From the NCBI GenBank assembly GCA_029959295.1, contig JASCOH010000004.1:269762-333761 (forward strand): a stretch of DNA of 64,000 nt, written 5' to 3'. Under the pieces are notes generated by a model, which had not been told where the DNA came from, made no database searches, and saw only the letters and a list, made by a program, of their open reading frames with translations. Shown piece after piece: positions 54,827-62,970 of the stretch (within the stretch, counting starts at the first letter, position 1; each line of letters opens with the position of its first letter). The DNA comes from Flavobacteriaceae bacterium PS02334. GTDB lineage: Bacteria; Bacteroidota; Bacteroidia; Flavobacteriales; Flavobacteriaceae. The position numbers and the translations under genes are program-made.

Positions 54827-55864
54827 TTATAAATATTGCATCACTTTTTCAACAACACTTTCCACAGAAATACTTCGCATCGCGTCTTCATAACCTTCCA
54901 CTTTTTTATTTCCGTAAACGGATGTCGGAAGCAATGGATATTTTTCTCTATCGGAAACCAAAGCAGCGTCCATGGTCTGATTAAAAGCTAAAAATCCTGC
55001 GTAAGGATGCGTCGCGCCCCAAAGCGTTACAACTTTAATTCCCAACATGGCTGCAATATGAGAATTCCCAGAATCCATAGAAAGCATTACATCTAAGTTG
55101 GAAATCAGCCTTAATTCTTCTTCAAATTTTAATTTTCCGGCGATTGTGAGAACATTTTCTTTCCCCGAAGCAAATTGATTCAAAATCTCAATTTCTTTAT
55201 TTCCGCCGCCAAAAAGGAAGATTTTATTGTTTGTATTCTCCGCTAATTTATCAATCACTTCCTGCATCAAATCTTGCGGATAAACTTTGCAATCATATTG
55301 CGCGAAAGGTGCGATTCCAATCCAGTTTTGAGTTTTTTCTCCCGTGATTTTTAAAATTTCTAAAGTAAGATTTGCCTTTGGTGGAAATTCTGGATTATTT
55401 AAACTTATATCAAAACCTAATTCCTGAAAAACCTTTTTATGTCTTTCAAACATGGAACTTACAGGTTTGAAAATTTTGTTTTCCGCTCTTGTCAAAGCTT
55501 TCTTTTCGGCTCTTCCCTTGTCGACAAATGCTGTTTTTTTTCCGCTTAAAGCGAAAAGATTTCTGATGATTTTTGAACGCAAAACATTATGCAAATCAGC
55601 AACAGCGTCAATTTTCAATTGTTTTAAATCTTTGTACAATCGAAGCAGTCCGAAGAAACCTTTGTGTCGTTCTTTTAAATCAATTCCAAAGAAATTCACA
55701 TTTTGAATTCCATCAAAAAAAGGCTTAAAAAAGGGTCGGGAAACGACAGTAATTTTCACTTCAGGATGTTGCGAAACAAAAGCGCGCAAAACCGGAACCG
55801 TCATGGCAACATCACCCATTGCGGAAAGCCTGAAAACTAATATGTGTTTGATTTTTTTGGACAA
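54827..55864 (-). CDS. Glycosyltransferase family 9 protein
   Basis: This 345-residue GT-B enzyme of the heptosyltransferase family (GT9) builds lipopolysaccharide or related glycans. It has the N-terminal signature VFRLSAMGDVAMTVPVLRAF, a mid-protein LFGGGNKEIEIL and the sugar-nucleotide site SMDSGNSHIAAMLGIKVVTL. It starts with TTG at 55864: the codon directly upstream is TAA, and the next Met would cut into the signature. It lies downstream of DUF4254, a pairing I associate with flavobacteria. Confidence 0.9.
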   Translation of the reverse strand: MSKKIKHILVFRLSAMGDVAMTVPVLRAFVSQHPEVKITVVSRPFFKPFFDGIQNVNFFGIDLKERHKGFFGLLRLYKDLKQLKIDAVADLHNVLRSKIIRNLFALSGKKTAFVDKGRAEKKALTRAENKIFKPVSSMFERHKKVFQELGFDISLNNPEFPPKANLTLEILKITGEKTQNWIGIAPFAQYDCKVYPQDLMQEVIDKLAENTNNKIFLFGGGNKEIEILNQFASGKENVLTIAGKLKFEEELRLISNLDVMLSMDSGNSHIAAMLGIKVVTLWGATHPYAGFLAFNQTMDAALVSDREKYPLLPTSVYGNKKVEGYEDAMRSISVESVVEKVMQYL

Positions 55865-55886
55865 TTAAAAGTGATTTAAATTATAA

Positions 55887-55919
55887 AAACCTAACAGGTT
55901 TTGGAAACCTGTTAGGTTT
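55887..55919. repeat. Perfect intergenic hairpin AAACCTAACAGGTTT
   Basis: AAACCTAACAGGTTT (55887-55901) and AAACCTGTTAGGTTT (55905-55919) form a perfect 15-base stem with a three-base loop in the gap between DUF4254 and GT9. Without a T-run it may be a mobile palindromic repeat or an mRNA stability element. Confidence 0.8.
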
Positions 55920-55943
55920 AATAAATGAATTACCTAATGTATT

Positions 55944-56549
55944 TTATTTTTTATTCTGATACAAAATCGGATTCAAATCGTCGTCATTATACATTTTCAT
56001 CTGCTTGTAGACTTTCATGTATTTGTCGCCGTTTTCGATATCTGTCAGCAAATCATCGATTGCCGTCGTCAGATCAGTTCTTTGCTCTAACAAAACATTT
56101 AGCTTCACTTGACAGTTGCTGATATGTTCTTTTGAAGCATCTTTTCGAGTTGCTTCTTCATTCATGTGGTAAATTTTCAAAGCTAAAATAGATAATCTGT
56201 CAAAAGCCCAAGCCGGACTTTCAGAATTGATTTTCGCGCCAGGCTTTACATTTACGCCGCTATATTTTTTCAAGAAAAAGCTGTCGATAAATTCCACCAT
56301 ATCAGTTCTCTCCTGATTTGACGCATCAATTCTTCTCTTCAATTTCAAAGCATCAACTGGGTCAATATTTGGATCGCGGATAATGTCCTCAAAATGCCAC
56401 TGAACGGTATCAATCCAATTTTTCAGATACAATAAATGCTCGAAAGTGTCATTCGAATAAGGATTGCTAATCGGCTGATCAACATTGTCAAACTTGTGAT
56501 AATCTTGGATACTCTGCTCAAAAACAGAATAGGCTAACTTTGAAAACAT
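55944..56549 (-). CDS. DUF4254 domain protein
   Basis: This 201-residue soluble, mainly helical protein belongs to DUF4254. Conserved parts include HLLYLKNWIDTVQWHFEDII and LSILALKIYHMNEE. I start at the ATG at 56549; the longer frame begins with a TTG inside a promoter element. Its usual neighbour is GT9, as here, so a role in cell-surface glycan synthesis is likely, but the activity is unknown. Confidence 0.82.
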   Translation of the reverse strand: MFSKLAYSVFEQSIQDYHKFDNVDQPISNPYSNDTFEHLLYLKNWIDTVQWHFEDIIRDPNIDPVDALKLKRRIDASNQERTDMVEFIDSFFLKKYSGVNVKPGAKINSESPAWAFDRLSILALKIYHMNEEATRKDASKEHISNCQVKLNVLLEQRTDLTTAIDDLLTDIENGDKYMKVYKQMKMYNDDDLNPILYQNKK

Positions 56550-56567
56550 ATCTTTATATTTAAAATA

Positions 56568-56575
56568 CAAATATA
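56568..56575 (-). promoter_or_regulatory. Promoter -7 element for DUF4254
   Basis: The minus strand reads TATATTTG, 19 bases before the ATG at 56549. The position of a -33 box would lie near 56595-56602, directly beside the heptanucleotide repeat. Confidence 0.45.
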
Positions 56576-56603
56576 CTTTTTATACCTTTATGGCTGGAAA
56601 AAA

Positions 56604-56673
56604 AGATTTCAGATTTCAGATTTCAGATTTCAGATTTCAGATTTCAGATTTCAGATTTCAGATTTCAGATTTC
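56604..56673. repeat. Tandem heptanucleotide repeat, (AGATTTC)x10
   Basis: Ten perfect copies of AGATTTC run from 56604 to 56673, with a partial AGA after. It lies between the divergent DUF4254 and upp genes, 41 bases before the upp ATG. Because the unit is seven bases, a change in copy number would alter spacing of upstream elements. Confidence 0.97.
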
Positions 56674-56714
56674 AGAACCTTGAACCCAAAACCCTTCACC
56701 TTAGACCCTAAATT

Positions 56715-57368
56715 ATGCAAATCCATTATTTATCCGAAGAAAATAGCATCCTAAACCACTTTTTGGGACAAATCAGAAATGTGAATGTCCAAAAAGACAG
56801 CATGCGTTTTCGTAGAAATATTGAGCGAATTGGGGAAGTGATGTCTTATGAATTAAGTAAAAATCTGCATTATAGAAATATTGAAATCCAGACACCGATT
56901 GGCATAAAAAAGACTACCGAAATTGAAGATGATTTGGTTTTGTGTTCGATTTTAAGAGCCGGATTGCCTTTGCATTTGGGTTTTTTAAATTATTTTGATG
57001 CGGCTGAAAACGGCTTTGTTTCTGCCTACCGCCATCATTATAACAATGACGAAGCTTTTGAAATTAAGGTCGAATACCAAGCGGTTCCAAGCATTGAGAA
57101 TAAAAATCTGCTTTTGATTGATCCGATGTTGGCGACGGGACAATCGATGGTGGCGGTTTTCAATAAATTAATGGAAAAAGGAACTCCAAAAGAAGTCCAT
57201 ATTGCTGTCGTAATAGCGGTTCCAGAAGGAATTGCTTATCTTGAAAAAAATCTTCCTGACCATTGCCATCTTTGGGTTGCGACTTTGGACGAAAAGCTCA
57301 ACGAGAAAAATTATATCGTTCCAGGACTTGGCGACGCTGGCGATTTGGCCTACGGCAATAAATTATAA
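56715..57368 (+). CDS. upp: Uracil phosphoribosyltransferase
   Basis: Upp salvages uracil with PRPP to UMP. The 217-residue protein has the conserved CSILRAGLPLHLGFLNYF, the PRPP loop LLIDPMLATGQSM and the C-terminal VPGLGDAGDLAYG that binds uracil. It has an ATG start and normal length. It overlaps the end of the convergent DUF6427 gene by six bases. It lies directly downstream of the tandem heptanucleotide repeat. Confidence 0.95.
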   Translation: MQIHYLSEENSILNHFLGQIRNVNVQKDSMRFRRNIERIGEVMSYELSKNLHYRNIEIQTPIGIKKTTEIEDDLVLCSILRAGLPLHLGFLNYFDAAENGFVSAYRHHYNNDEAFEIKVEYQAVPSIENKNLLLIDPMLATGQSMVAVFNKLMEKGTPKEVHIAVVIAVPEGIAYLEKNLPDHCHLWVATLDEKLNEKNYIVPGLGDAGDLAYGNKL

Positions 57369-58292
57369 TTGAGAGAAAAACGTCAATAAACCGCATCCAA
57401 AAATTACATACACGAAAGTTTCTTTCAGCCAATTTACCTGCGTAGCTTCAACGTGGTTTGTGGCCATGATCGCGACTGGCGCAAAAGTAAAAATTAGCAA
57501 GCTGTTATTTTTATCTGCAGAAATAAAGAAAACTACGGCTCCGATAATGAAGGAAACGATGATTTTTTTATAAGAAGATTGCATGTTTAAAGGCTTATTT
57601 GGCAAAGACAAACTTTGCGTGACGAAGAAAAAAAGCGCAATAATTACATACAATGAAAGTGCAAAATTTTGATAATTATTCGTAAAATAATTGAAATTGA
57701 AATCAATCGCAGCGCTGTCAATTACAGTATTTATTAGACTTTTATCGAAAATCAGGGCATACATTAAAGTAATAACTCCTACAGAGAAAAATGCGATAAA
57801 CGGCAAAACCCAGTTTCTATAATCTCTTGAAACGTGGAAAAGTATCGACACAAATACGATTATAATAAAGAGAATACTCCAGAAGTGAAAAATAGCGGCA
57901 ACGAAAATCCATAGCGAAGCATCGAAGATTTTTTCTTTTGGCGTAAGCAGCGACTGCAATGAAATCAGCCTCCGCAAGGCCAGCAGAATGAAAAAATTTG
58001 AAATAATCAGGTTTGAATTTCCTAAAGTTGTTGGAAATAATATCAAAAATGAGAACAGAAATAAGAACAAATAACTGTTGTCTTTGCTTAATCCGTTTTT
58101 CTTTGTGACGAAATTTGCAATGAACAAAGAACCTGCTAAAACCAGCAATAATCCTACTTTCGAGAGAATTTCTTCAGTAGAATTCATCCATTCCGGAAAC
58201 TTTTGAAGGTATAAAAAATAGCACACAACCAAGAGCGTGGTAACGGCAATATAATTTATTGGTCGAGATTTGCTAAAAACGCTTGTAATCAT
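57363..58292 (-). CDS. DUF6427-like polytopic membrane protein
   Basis: This 309-residue protein has about eight to ten predicted membrane helices and only short loops. It fits DUF6427, a flavobacterial family of unknown role. Features are SRPINYIAVTTLLVVCYFLY at the N-terminus and a helix-rich core with SADKNNSLLIFTFAPVAIMA. It is divergent from DUF6341, and this pair together with upp and purD is an arrangement I recall from relatives. An envelope role, perhaps in polymer synthesis, is a guess. Confidence 0.78.
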   Translation of the reverse strand: MITSVFSKSRPINYIAVTTLLVVCYFLYLQKFPEWMNSTEEILSKVGLLLVLAGSLFIANFVTKKNGLSKDNSYLFLFLFSFLILFPTTLGNSNLIISNFFILLALRRLISLQSLLTPKEKIFDASLWIFVAAIFHFWSILFIIIVFVSILFHVSRDYRNWVLPFIAFFSVGVITLMYALIFDKSLINTVIDSAAIDFNFNYFTNNYQNFALSLYVIIALFFFVTQSLSLPNKPLNMQSSYKKIIVSFIIGAVVFFISADKNNSLLIFTFAPVAIMATNHVEATQVNWLKETFVYVIFGCGLLTFFSQL

Positions 58293-58312
58293 AAGGATAT
58301 TTTATACTTTTG
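58283..58312 (+). promoter_or_regulatory. Promoter of the DUF6341 gene
   Basis: TTG (58283-58285), a 19-base spacer and TACTTTTG (58305-58312) match the Bacteroidota consensus with ideal spacing. The TTG lies inside the first codons of the divergent DUF6427 gene. Confidence 0.7.
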
Positions 58313-58380
58313 CAAGTGTAAAGATAATACTTGTGCCGATGAAGTTTAAATTCTTCGGGCAAATTAAATATAAAAAAGAT

Positions 58381-58611
58381 ATGAAATCATTTTTTGAAGG
58401 AATACAATATTTATTCGTAGACATTTTATTCAAGCCTCTTGATTTTTTAAGATCATTAGAACTTACAAATTGGTGGGGAGCTAACACGCTAAACTGGATT
58501 TTTATGATTATTTGCGCTGCAGCAATCGTGTATTGGGTTAAACAATTGAAATTACACAAAGAAAACAATGACGAATATCAAGATACGACTGCGCATTCTT
58601 TCTTGAAATAA
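58381..58611 (+). CDS. DUF6341-like small membrane protein
   Basis: This 76-residue protein has one clear membrane helix (about 39-57, LNWIFMIICAAAIVYW) and a charged tail (KQLKLHKENNDEY). MKSFFEGIQYLFVDILFKPL is typical of DUF6341. I choose the ATG at 58381; 58339 is another in-frame ATG after the promoter, and earlier starts are ruled out because they precede the transcription start. The function is unknown. Confidence 0.78.
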   Translation: MKSFFEGIQYLFVDILFKPLDFLRSLELTNWWGANTLNWIFMIICAAAIVYWVKQLKLHKENNDEYQDTTAHSFLK

Positions 58612-58628
58612 TTCACATTAAAACATAT

Positions 58629-58669
58629 AAAAAATCCTAGAAACGATTCATTCATTTCTAGGATTTTTT
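58629..58669. terminator. Bidirectional terminator between DUF6341 and purD
   Basis: A 15-base stem (58629-58643 and 58655-58669) with core ATCCTAGAAA/TTTCTAGGAT is flanked by A- and T-runs; both genes converge here. Confidence 0.9.
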
Positions 58670-58674
58670 TGTTG

Positions 58675-59946
58675 CTATAAGTCAAATCCGATGTCTTTTC
58701 TGAAATACATATTTTCAAATTTCAGTTTTTCTATGTTTTTATAAGACTGCTGGATGGCTTCTTTAAAATTTTCTCCATAAGAAGTTACCGCCAGAACTCG
58801 GCCACCGTTGGAAACTACTTGTCCGTTTTCGGTTTTTGTTCCTGCGTGGAAAACTATAGAATCTGATACATTTTCAATTCCAGAAATTGCTTTTCCTTTT
58901 TCATAATCTTCTGGATAGCCGCCAGAAACAACCATGATTGTCGTTGCACTTCTTTCGTCGATTTCCAGAGTTTTTTCATCTAATTTTTGCGTAGCAACCG
59001 CTTGGAATAATTCTACCAAATCAGATTTAATTCTAGGAATCACGACTTCTGTTTCAGGATCGCCCATTCTTACGTTGTATTCAATCACGATTGGCTCGTT
59101 TTTCACGTTGATTAATCCGATGAAAACAAAACCTTTGTATTCGATTCCGTCTTTTTGCAAACCTTCGATTGTTGGTTTTACGATTCTGGTTTCTATTTTT
59201 TCCAATAAAACAGCATCCGCAAATGGAACTGGAGAAACGGCACCCATGCCGCCTGTATTCAAGCCAGTATCACCTTCGCCAATCCTTTTGTAATCTTTTG
59301 CCGTTGGAAGAATTTTGTAGCTTTTTCCATCCGTTAAAACGAAGCAGCTCAATTCGATTCCGTCCAAAAATTCTTCGATTACGACTTTTGAACTTGCCTG
59401 ACCGAATTTTTCATCGACAAGCATATTTTTCAATTCTGTTTTTGCTTCTTCCAAATCTTGAATGATCAAAACGCCTTTTCCTGCTGCCAAACCGTCTGCT
59501 TTTAAAACATAAGGCGGACTCAAAGTTTCCAAAAACTGCTGTCCTTTTTCAAGCGTTTCTTTTGTAAAGCTTCCGTAAGCCGCTGTCGGAATGTTGTGCT
59601 TTACCAAAAATTCTTTGGCAAATTCCTTGCTTCCTTCCAACTGTGCGCCAACTTTTGACGGACCAATTACGGGAATATGTTTCAAAGTTTCGTCATTCTT
59701 GAAAAAATCAAAAATTCCGGCTACCAAAGGATCTTCCGGACCAACGACAACCATTTCTATTTTTTCTTGAATGGAAAAGTTTTTAACTGCCTCAAAATCC
59801 ATCGGGCTGATGTTTACGTTTTGTGCAATCGATTCAGTTCCAGCATTTCCTGGCGCTACAAAAAGTTTTGAGCATTTGTCGCTTTGAAGCATTTTCCAAG
59901 CCAAAGCATGTTCTCTTCCGCCTGATCCAAGTAGTAAAATTGTCAT
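58675..59946 (-). CDS. purD: Phosphoribosylamine--glycine ligase
   Basis: PurD joins glycine to phosphoribosylamine in purine synthesis, using ATP. The 423-residue ATP-grasp enzyme begins MTILLLGSGGREHALAWKM and has the grasp core VLKADGLAAGKGVLI, GGMGAVSPVPFAD and IEYNVRMGDPETEVV. It is alone here; no other pur gene is in the window. A -7 element (TATTTTTG, 59972-59979) lies 25 bases upstream. Confidence 0.97.
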   Translation of the reverse strand: MTILLLGSGGREHALAWKMLQSDKCSKLFVAPGNAGTESIAQNVNISPMDFEAVKNFSIQEKIEMVVVGPEDPLVAGIFDFFKNDETLKHIPVIGPSKVGAQLEGSKEFAKEFLVKHNIPTAAYGSFTKETLEKGQQFLETLSPPYVLKADGLAAGKGVLIIQDLEEAKTELKNMLVDEKFGQASSKVVIEEFLDGIELSCFVLTDGKSYKILPTAKDYKRIGEGDTGLNTGGMGAVSPVPFADAVLLEKIETRIVKPTIEGLQKDGIEYKGFVFIGLINVKNEPIVIEYNVRMGDPETEVVIPRIKSDLVELFQAVATQKLDEKTLEIDERSATTIMVVSGGYPEDYEKGKAISGIENVSDSIVFHAGTKTENGQVVSNGGRVLAVTSYGENFKEAIQQSYKNIEKLKFENMYFRKDIGFDL

Positions 59947-59971
59947 TTGTTGTGTAGTTATTGTTGTGTGG

Positions 59972-59979
59972 CAAAAATA
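59972..59979 (-). promoter_or_regulatory. Promoter -7 element for purD
   Basis: The minus strand reads TATTTTTG, matching TAnnTTTG, 25 bases before the purD ATG. I find no -33 box at a good distance. Confidence 0.45.
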
Positions 59980-60064
59980 GTTGGTTTTGGTCTGAAATAA
60001 TAATTTTTTGAATATTAACTAACTTTAAAATTGCTCAGGCTTTAATTTTTAAAAAAGAAATAAA

Positions 60065-60072
60065 TATATTTG
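60065..60072 (+). promoter_or_regulatory. Promoter -7 element for the DUF3667 gene
   Basis: TATATTTG lies 25 bases before the ATG at 60098. No -33 box is seen. Confidence 0.4.
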
Positions 60073-60097
60073 TTAAGAATATTTTAACACCTACACG

Positions 60098-60898
60098 ATG
60101 AGCGAGATCTGTAAAAACTGCAGTGCTGAAATACTATTGAATTTTTGTGGGAATTGTGGCCAAAAAAAAGCCAAGCGTATTGATCGAACTTATATCAAAG
60201 ACGAGATTCAATATACTGTTTTTCACATGAATAAAGGTTTTTTGTATAGTGTCAAAAAAATATTAAGAGCTCCTGGTAAAACTGCCAGAGAATTTTTGGA
60301 AGGAAATCGTGTCAATCATTACAAGCCTATTCTTTTAGTTTTTGTGGTTGCCGGTATAAGTGCATTTTTGACCAACACATTGATTCATCCAGATGCAATT
60401 ATTACACAATACTTTGAAAGTCACAATGTAAAAACTGCTTTTGATATGAAAAGCTATAATAGCTTTGTTTATAAATATCAAGCGATACTAATGCTAGCAT
60501 CGGTTCCGTTTATGGCATTTTTTACTTGGCTGGCTTTCAAAAAATGGGGTTATAATTATTGTGAAAATGTTGTTATTACCGCTTATTCATTAATCTATTT
60601 GCAAGTATTAAGCATTCTAATTGTTGTACCAGTACAGTACTTCTTGAAAGATAATCCTGAATTATTCATGCCAATCTCCTCAGGGATAACTTTTTTACTT
60701 ATGATTTGTTGTTTTATATGGTTTTATATTGACTTTTATAATAACAAAAGTGCTGGAGATGTTATTCTGAGATTATTTTTATTAATGGCAATCTTAGTTG
60801 TATTATATATATTTTTGATTATTATTGGCATTGTAGGTGTTATTGCCTACTCTCTGTTAACGGGCGCAGATCTTAAAACTATTTTTCCAGCTCCTTAA
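60098..60898 (+). CDS. DUF3667 membrane protein with N-terminal zinc ribbon
   Basis: This 266-residue protein has an N-terminal zinc ribbon (CKNCSAEILLNFCGNCGQKK, four cysteines). After about 60 residues with AREFLEGNRVNHYKP come five or so membrane helices. It fits DUF3667, of unknown function and common in Bacteroidota. The zinc ribbon should be cytoplasmic. It lies eight bases before the CapK/PaaK-like gene, so the two probably share a transcript. Confidence 0.82.
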   Translation: MSEICKNCSAEILLNFCGNCGQKKAKRIDRTYIKDEIQYTVFHMNKGFLYSVKKILRAPGKTAREFLEGNRVNHYKPILLVFVVAGISAFLTNTLIHPDAIITQYFESHNVKTAFDMKSYNSFVYKYQAILMLASVPFMAFFTWLAFKKWGYNYCENVVITAYSLIYLQVLSILIVVPVQYFLKDNPELFMPISSGITFLLMICCFIWFYIDFYNNKSAGDVILRLFLLMAILVVLYIFLIIIGIVGVIAYSLLTGADLKTIFPAP

Positions 60899-60905
60899 TT
60901 TATCT

Positions 60906-62216
60906 ATGTTTAAACTTTTCGACCTTTCCCTAAAATTATCTGGTTTTCCGATTGAGGAAAGCAAAAAACAATTCGATAAAATACTTTCAATTCCGGAAGC
61001 AGATTATGAGAACTATACCTTGAAAAAAAGAAAAGAAATTGTAGATTTTCATTTAAAAAACAATTCTTTTTATAAAGAACTGACCTCAAAAATTGATACT
61101 GAAAACTGGAATCATCTTCCAGTTTTGACTAAGAAAAACCTGCAGAAGCCTTTATCAGAAAGGCTTTCCGAAGGTTTTGATGCTAAAAAAGTTTTCGTCA
61201 ATAAAACTTCGGGTTCCAGCGGAGATCCCTTTATTTTTGCAAAAGACAAACCTTGCCATGCGCTGACTTGGGCTTCGATAATTTATCGTTTTGGATGGTT
61301 TGGTATTGATTTTAATTCTTCTTATCAAGCGCGTTTTTATGGAATTCCGTTGGATTTTATAGGAAATAAAAAAGAAAGGCTGAAAGATTTTTTGAGCCAA
61401 AGATATCGCTTTACGATTTTCGATTTGTCAGATGAAGTTTTGGAAGGATTTTTAAAGGATTTTAAAACTAAGAAATTCGATTACATCAATGGTTACACAA
61501 GTTCTATCGTCTTATTTGCAAAATTTCTTCAGAAAAAGAATCTGGTTTTAAAAGATATTTGTCCGTCGATGAAAGTCTGCGTTGTGACTTCTGAAATGCT
61601 TTTTGAAGAAGACAAATTATTGATGGAAACCCAATTCGGAGTTCCGATTGTCAATGAATATGGTGCTTCAGAGTTAGATTTGATTGCTTTTGAAAACACA
61701 GACGGTGAATGGCAGGTCAATGCTGAAACACTTTTTGTAGAAATTTTAGACGAAAACAATCAGCATGTTCCCAATGGAACTGAAGGCCGAATCGTCATCA
61801 CTTCTTTATACAACAAAGCGCATCCATTTATTCGATATGACATTGGCGACATTGGAATTTTAGATGAAAAAAGCACTTTCAAAAAGCCAATTCTTAAAAA
61901 ATTAATTGGGCGAACCAATGACATTGCGATGCTTCCGAGCGGTAAAAAATCACCTGGTTTGACTTTTTATTACGTCACAAAAAGCATAATTGAAGACGAC
62001 GGAAATGTAAAGGAATTCATTGTCAAGCAGACAAAAATCGATAGTTTTGAAGTGGATTATGTCAGCGAAAATTTGCTTTCAAGTGATCAGATCCGTCAAA
62101 TTGAAGAGGCAATTTCTCTATATTTAGAACCAAATCTTAAATTTATTTTTAATAGAAAAACTTCATTGGAAAGAACAAATAGAGGCAAGCTAAAGCAATT
62201 TAAATCAATGCTTTAG
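60906..62216 (+). CDS. Phenylacetate-CoA ligase-like adenylating enzyme (CapK type)
   Basis: This 436-residue AMP-forming ligase-fold protein has the adenylate-binding loop TSGSSGDPFIF (about 100), YGASELDLIAFE in the middle and RYDIGDIG before a C-terminal domain ending SLERTNRGKLKQF. CapK-type members in polysaccharide clusters probably activate or attach an acyl or aminoacyl group, unlike true PaaK. The neighbouring glycosyltransferase and sugar transferase support the polysaccharide role. Its stop overlaps that of the convergent GT2 gene by four bases. Confidence 0.82.
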   Translation: MFKLFDLSLKLSGFPIEESKKQFDKILSIPEADYENYTLKKRKEIVDFHLKNNSFYKELTSKIDTENWNHLPVLTKKNLQKPLSERLSEGFDAKKVFVNKTSGSSGDPFIFAKDKPCHALTWASIIYRFGWFGIDFNSSYQARFYGIPLDFIGNKKERLKDFLSQRYRFTIFDLSDEVLEGFLKDFKTKKFDYINGYTSSIVLFAKFLQKKNLVLKDICPSMKVCVVTSEMLFEEDKLLMETQFGVPIVNEYGASELDLIAFENTDGEWQVNAETLFVEILDENNQHVPNGTEGRIVITSLYNKAHPFIRYDIGDIGILDEKSTFKKPILKKLIGRTNDIAMLPSGKKSPGLTFYYVTKSIIEDDGNVKEFIVKQTKIDSFEVDYVSENLLSSDQIRQIEEAISLYLEPNLKFIFNRKTSLERTNRGKLKQFKSML

Positions 62217-62968
62217 TTTCTGTATTTTAAAAATCCGCGATACATCCAATGTGCCATGTAGTAGCAGGATTGGAAAACATTTAGATTTTCAACATTTCTG
62301 TAAAATTGCCATTGGTATTTCAGCAGATCCGATTTTTTTCTGGAAAGAGAATTTTTACGGATTCTGTAAATTGCTTTGGGTTCTTTGATTCCATAAGCAA
62401 ACGGAATTTCCTTCAAATATTTTAGCCACAATCCCATGTCTTGCCTTTTGAAAACTTCGGGCATGAATTTTTTGCCCAAAACCTCAATGTCAATAAAAGC
62501 CGTAAGACAGCTGATGGAATTAGTCTTTAAAATATCATGATAAGTCGCTTTTTCAGGAACTATGAAATCTGAATAAATAAAATTCAAAGCTTCATCCGAA
62601 CGCCTGTAGGAAGAAAACACAAAGTGAATTCCCTGTTGTTGGATTGTTTTTATGCTGTTTTCGATAAAATCTGGAAACCAAATATCATCAGCGTCCAGAA
62701 AGGTCATAAACTTGCCTGAAACAGCTTGAATTCCGCTATTTCGAGCAATTGCCGGACCAGAATTTTTTTGGAGCTTGATAAGCTTGATTCTGCTGTCTGA
62801 TTTTATTATTTCTTCAACAATTTCTACCGTCTTATCTTTTGAACAATCGTCAACAATAATCATTTCCCAGTTTTTGTGAGTCTGATTTTGAACTGAAGCA
62901 ATTGTTTCAGCGATAAATTTCTCTGAATTAAAAGAAGGCGTTACAATGGAAACTAAGTAATTTTCCAT
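62213..62968 (-). CDS. Glycosyltransferase family 2
   Basis: This 251-residue GT-A enzyme transfers a sugar from a nucleotide sugar to a growing glycan. Its N-terminus is VSIVTPSFNSEKFIAETIAS, with IIVDDCSKDKT and the DXD-type FLDADDIW. A late QDMGLWLKYL segment resembles the base-containing acceptor region. It lies two bases after the sugar transferase gene on the same strand. Donor and acceptor are unknown. Confidence 0.9.
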   Translation of the reverse strand: MENYLVSIVTPSFNSEKFIAETIASVQNQTHKNWEMIIVDDCSKDKTVEIVEEIIKSDSRIKLIKLQKNSGPAIARNSGIQAVSGKFMTFLDADDIWFPDFIENSIKTIQQQGIHFVFSSYRRSDEALNFIYSDFIVPEKATYHDILKTNSISCLTAFIDIEVLGKKFMPEVFKRQDMGLWLKYLKEIPFAYGIKEPKAIYRIRKNSLSRKKSDLLKYQWQFYRNVENLNVFQSCYYMAHWMYRGFLKYRN

Positions 62969-62970
62969 GA

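Noticed and set aside
56604-56673. Possible CRISPR array
   Set aside because: The units are seven bases long with no spacers, and no cas gene is present. It is a simple tandem repeat.
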